A stretch of 6,369 nucleotides of DNA, from contig CANQKG010000085.1 of NCBI GenBank assembly GCA_947624425.1, positions 1 through 6,369 on the forward strand, given 5' to 3'. Source of the stretch: an uncultured Clostridia bacterium (GTDB lineage Bacteria; Bacillota; Clostridia; Oscillospirales; Ruminococcaceae). The notes under the pieces were generated by a model that was not told where the DNA came from, searched no databases, and was given only the letters and a program-made list of their open reading frames with translations. The stretch's first letter is position 1; each line of letters begins with the position of its first letter. The position numbers were made by a program, and so were the translations under genes. This document shows positions 5,726 through 6,369 of this stretch, one piece after another.

Positions 5726-5762
5726 AAAGCTGAGTTTCCGCCTTCCGTTTTTTGTTTTTTCT

Positions 5763-5791
5763 ATTGTAAATCATTTTAGAGGAAAAATCAA
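5763..5791 (-). promoter_or_regulatory. Candidate sigma-A promoter of the aroF-aroB-aroA-aroC-ppa operon
   Basis: On the minus strand, TTGATT (5786-5791) is separated by exactly 17 bp from TACAAT (5763-5768, 5 of 6). The predicted start is near 5756, giving an A-rich leader of about 31 nt. That leader is too short for a T-box, riboswitch or peptide attenuator, so control at this point should be at initiation. A direct repeat begins 3 bp upstream of the -35. Confidence 0.72.
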
Positions 5792-5794
5792 GCA

Positions 5795-5837
5795 ACCGGC
5801 AAAATACGGTTCTACCTGCTTTGTGACCGGCATAATA
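5795..5837. repeat. Direct repeat ACCGGCAWAATA, two copies 31 bp apart
   Basis: ACCGGCAAAATA (5795-5806) and ACCGGCATAATA (5826-5837) agree at 11 of 12 positions. Their spacing of 31 bp is close to three helical turns, so both would face the same side of the DNA. They sit just upstream of the aro operon -35 and between the divergent genes aroF and spoIIIAA. A regulator-binding role is inferred only from position and phasing. Confidence 0.45.
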
Positions 5838-5871
5838 ATATATCGTTTCAGCATGAAAGGAAGTGGACAAG

Positions 5872-6369
5872 ATGCCGGAGGCTTCCTATACCGCCGCGAT
5901 TGAGCGGCTGCCGGCGGAAATACAAACGCCGCTGCGGGCGGTCAGCGGTGAGATACAAAAAAAGGCGGTGGAGATACGGCTGCGGTGCGGGCAACCGCTG
6001 CAGCTGCGCGCCGCACAGGGAACCTTATATCTTTCCGCCGGCGGCGGTGTATCCTCTCTGCCTCGGTCGGACAACCTGATTGTTTCCCGCCGCCTGCTGT
6101 CCGATTGCCTGCGGCAGATCTGCGAGGACTCGGTACATAGCTATGAGCGGGAATTGGCGGCCGGATTTTTGACCCTGCCGGGCGGACATCGGGTCGGCAT
6201 CGTGGGAAAAGCGGTGGTACAGGGCGGTTTGGTGACCGCCATACGGGAGGTCAGCGGCATGAATCTGCGGATCGCACGGCAGATCGAGGGAGCCGCCGCG
6301 CCGCTCTATCCGCTTTTGGAGCAGTGGGGCGGCATCTTGCTGGCGGGCGAACCGGGCAGCGGAAAGACC
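5872..6369 (+). CDS. spoIIIAA: Stage III sporulation protein AA (SpoIIIAA), N-terminal part
   Basis: This partial gene has 166 residues in the window and continues past the right edge. SpoIIIAA is a secretion-type ATPase of the SpoIIIA complex, made in the mother cell, that helps form the channel connecting mother cell and forespore after engulfment. The visible part shows VEIRLRCGQPLQL (33-45), CEDSVHSYERELAAGFLTLPGG (84-105, read in two pieces around HSYERE), HRVGIVGKAVV (106-116), AIREVSGMNLRIARQI (123-138) and finally the Walker A motif GEPGSGKT (159-166), which falls exactly on the last codon. The start at 5872 is supported by AAAGGAAG upstream with about 10 nt spacing; an ATG at 5853 is in another frame. 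The gene is divergent from the aro operon. A CATAATAA at 5831 resembles a sigma-E -10, but I could not find a matching -35. In spore formers the spoIIIAB-AH genes normally follow. Confidence 0.95.
   Translation, partial: MPEASYTAAIERLPAEIQTPLRAVSGEIQKKAVEIRLRCGQPLQLRAAQGTLYLSAGGGVSSLPRSDNLIVSRRLLSDCLRQICEDSVHSYERELAAGFLTLPGGHRVGIVGKAVVQGGLVTAIREVSGMNLRIARQIEGAAAPLYPLLEQWGGILLAGEPGSGKT

Noticed and set aside
5726..5762. T-box, riboswitch or attenuator in the aro operon leader
   Set aside because: The predicted leader is about 31 nt and A-rich, with no hairpin or terminator.
4949..5779. Plus-strand open frame of 276 codons opposite aroF
   Set aside because: It is antisense to a clearly conserved gene, has no ribosome site, and its translation has no recognisable domain; long antisense frames are expected in GC-rich coding DNA.
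5805..5840. Sigma-E promoter for spoIIIAA
   Set aside because: CATAATAA at 5831 resembles a -10, but no ATA-type -35 lies at the required distance upstream, so I did not annotate it.

Overview
This window is a chromosomal segment from a low-to-mid GC Firmicute. It most likely comes from an endospore-forming member of Clostridia, perhaps of the Oscillospirales/Ruminococcaceae type. Three things point there: the start of spoIIIAA, which is a sporulation gene; a secreted BspA-type leucine-rich-repeat protein; and intergenic CCTCCCTT...AAGGGAGG hairpin repeats, which I associate from memory with gut Clostridia. The taxonomic placement is an inference.

Layout. (1) Positions 1-195, minus strand: the N-terminus of an exported BspA-like LRR protein that runs off the left edge. 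(2) Positions 196-743: a 548-bp gene-free stretch dense in inverted repeats. It holds two long palindromes sharing the same 20-bp core, a candidate promoter for the LRR gene that uses one palindrome for its -35, a 210-bp MITE-like element whose ends are inverted copies of a double-hairpin repeat, and an intrinsic terminator. (3) Positions 744-5725, minus strand: a compact five-gene operon read in the order aroF (DAHP synthase), aroB (3-dehydroquinate synthase), aroA (EPSP synthase), aroC (chorismate synthase), ppa (family I inorganic pyrophosphatase). Genes overlap by 11 or 29 bp or are separated by 12-18 bp, and the stop codon of one often lies in the Shine-Dalgarno of the next. A sigma-A-like promoter lies at 5763-5791. 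(4) Positions 5726-5871: a divergent intergenic region. (5) Positions 5872 to the right edge, plus strand: the start of spoIIIAA, cut exactly at the end of its Walker A motif.

The four aro enzymes cover steps 1, 2, 6 and 7 of the shikimate pathway to chorismate. The dehydroquinase, shikimate dehydrogenase and shikimate kinase genes are not in the window. The ppa gene closes the transcription unit directly before the terminator.

The coding content is ordinary housekeeping biosynthesis. I see no convincing new multi-gene system. The unusual signal is in the repeats at 214-630: two families in which paired copies differ in sequence but each stays self-complementary.
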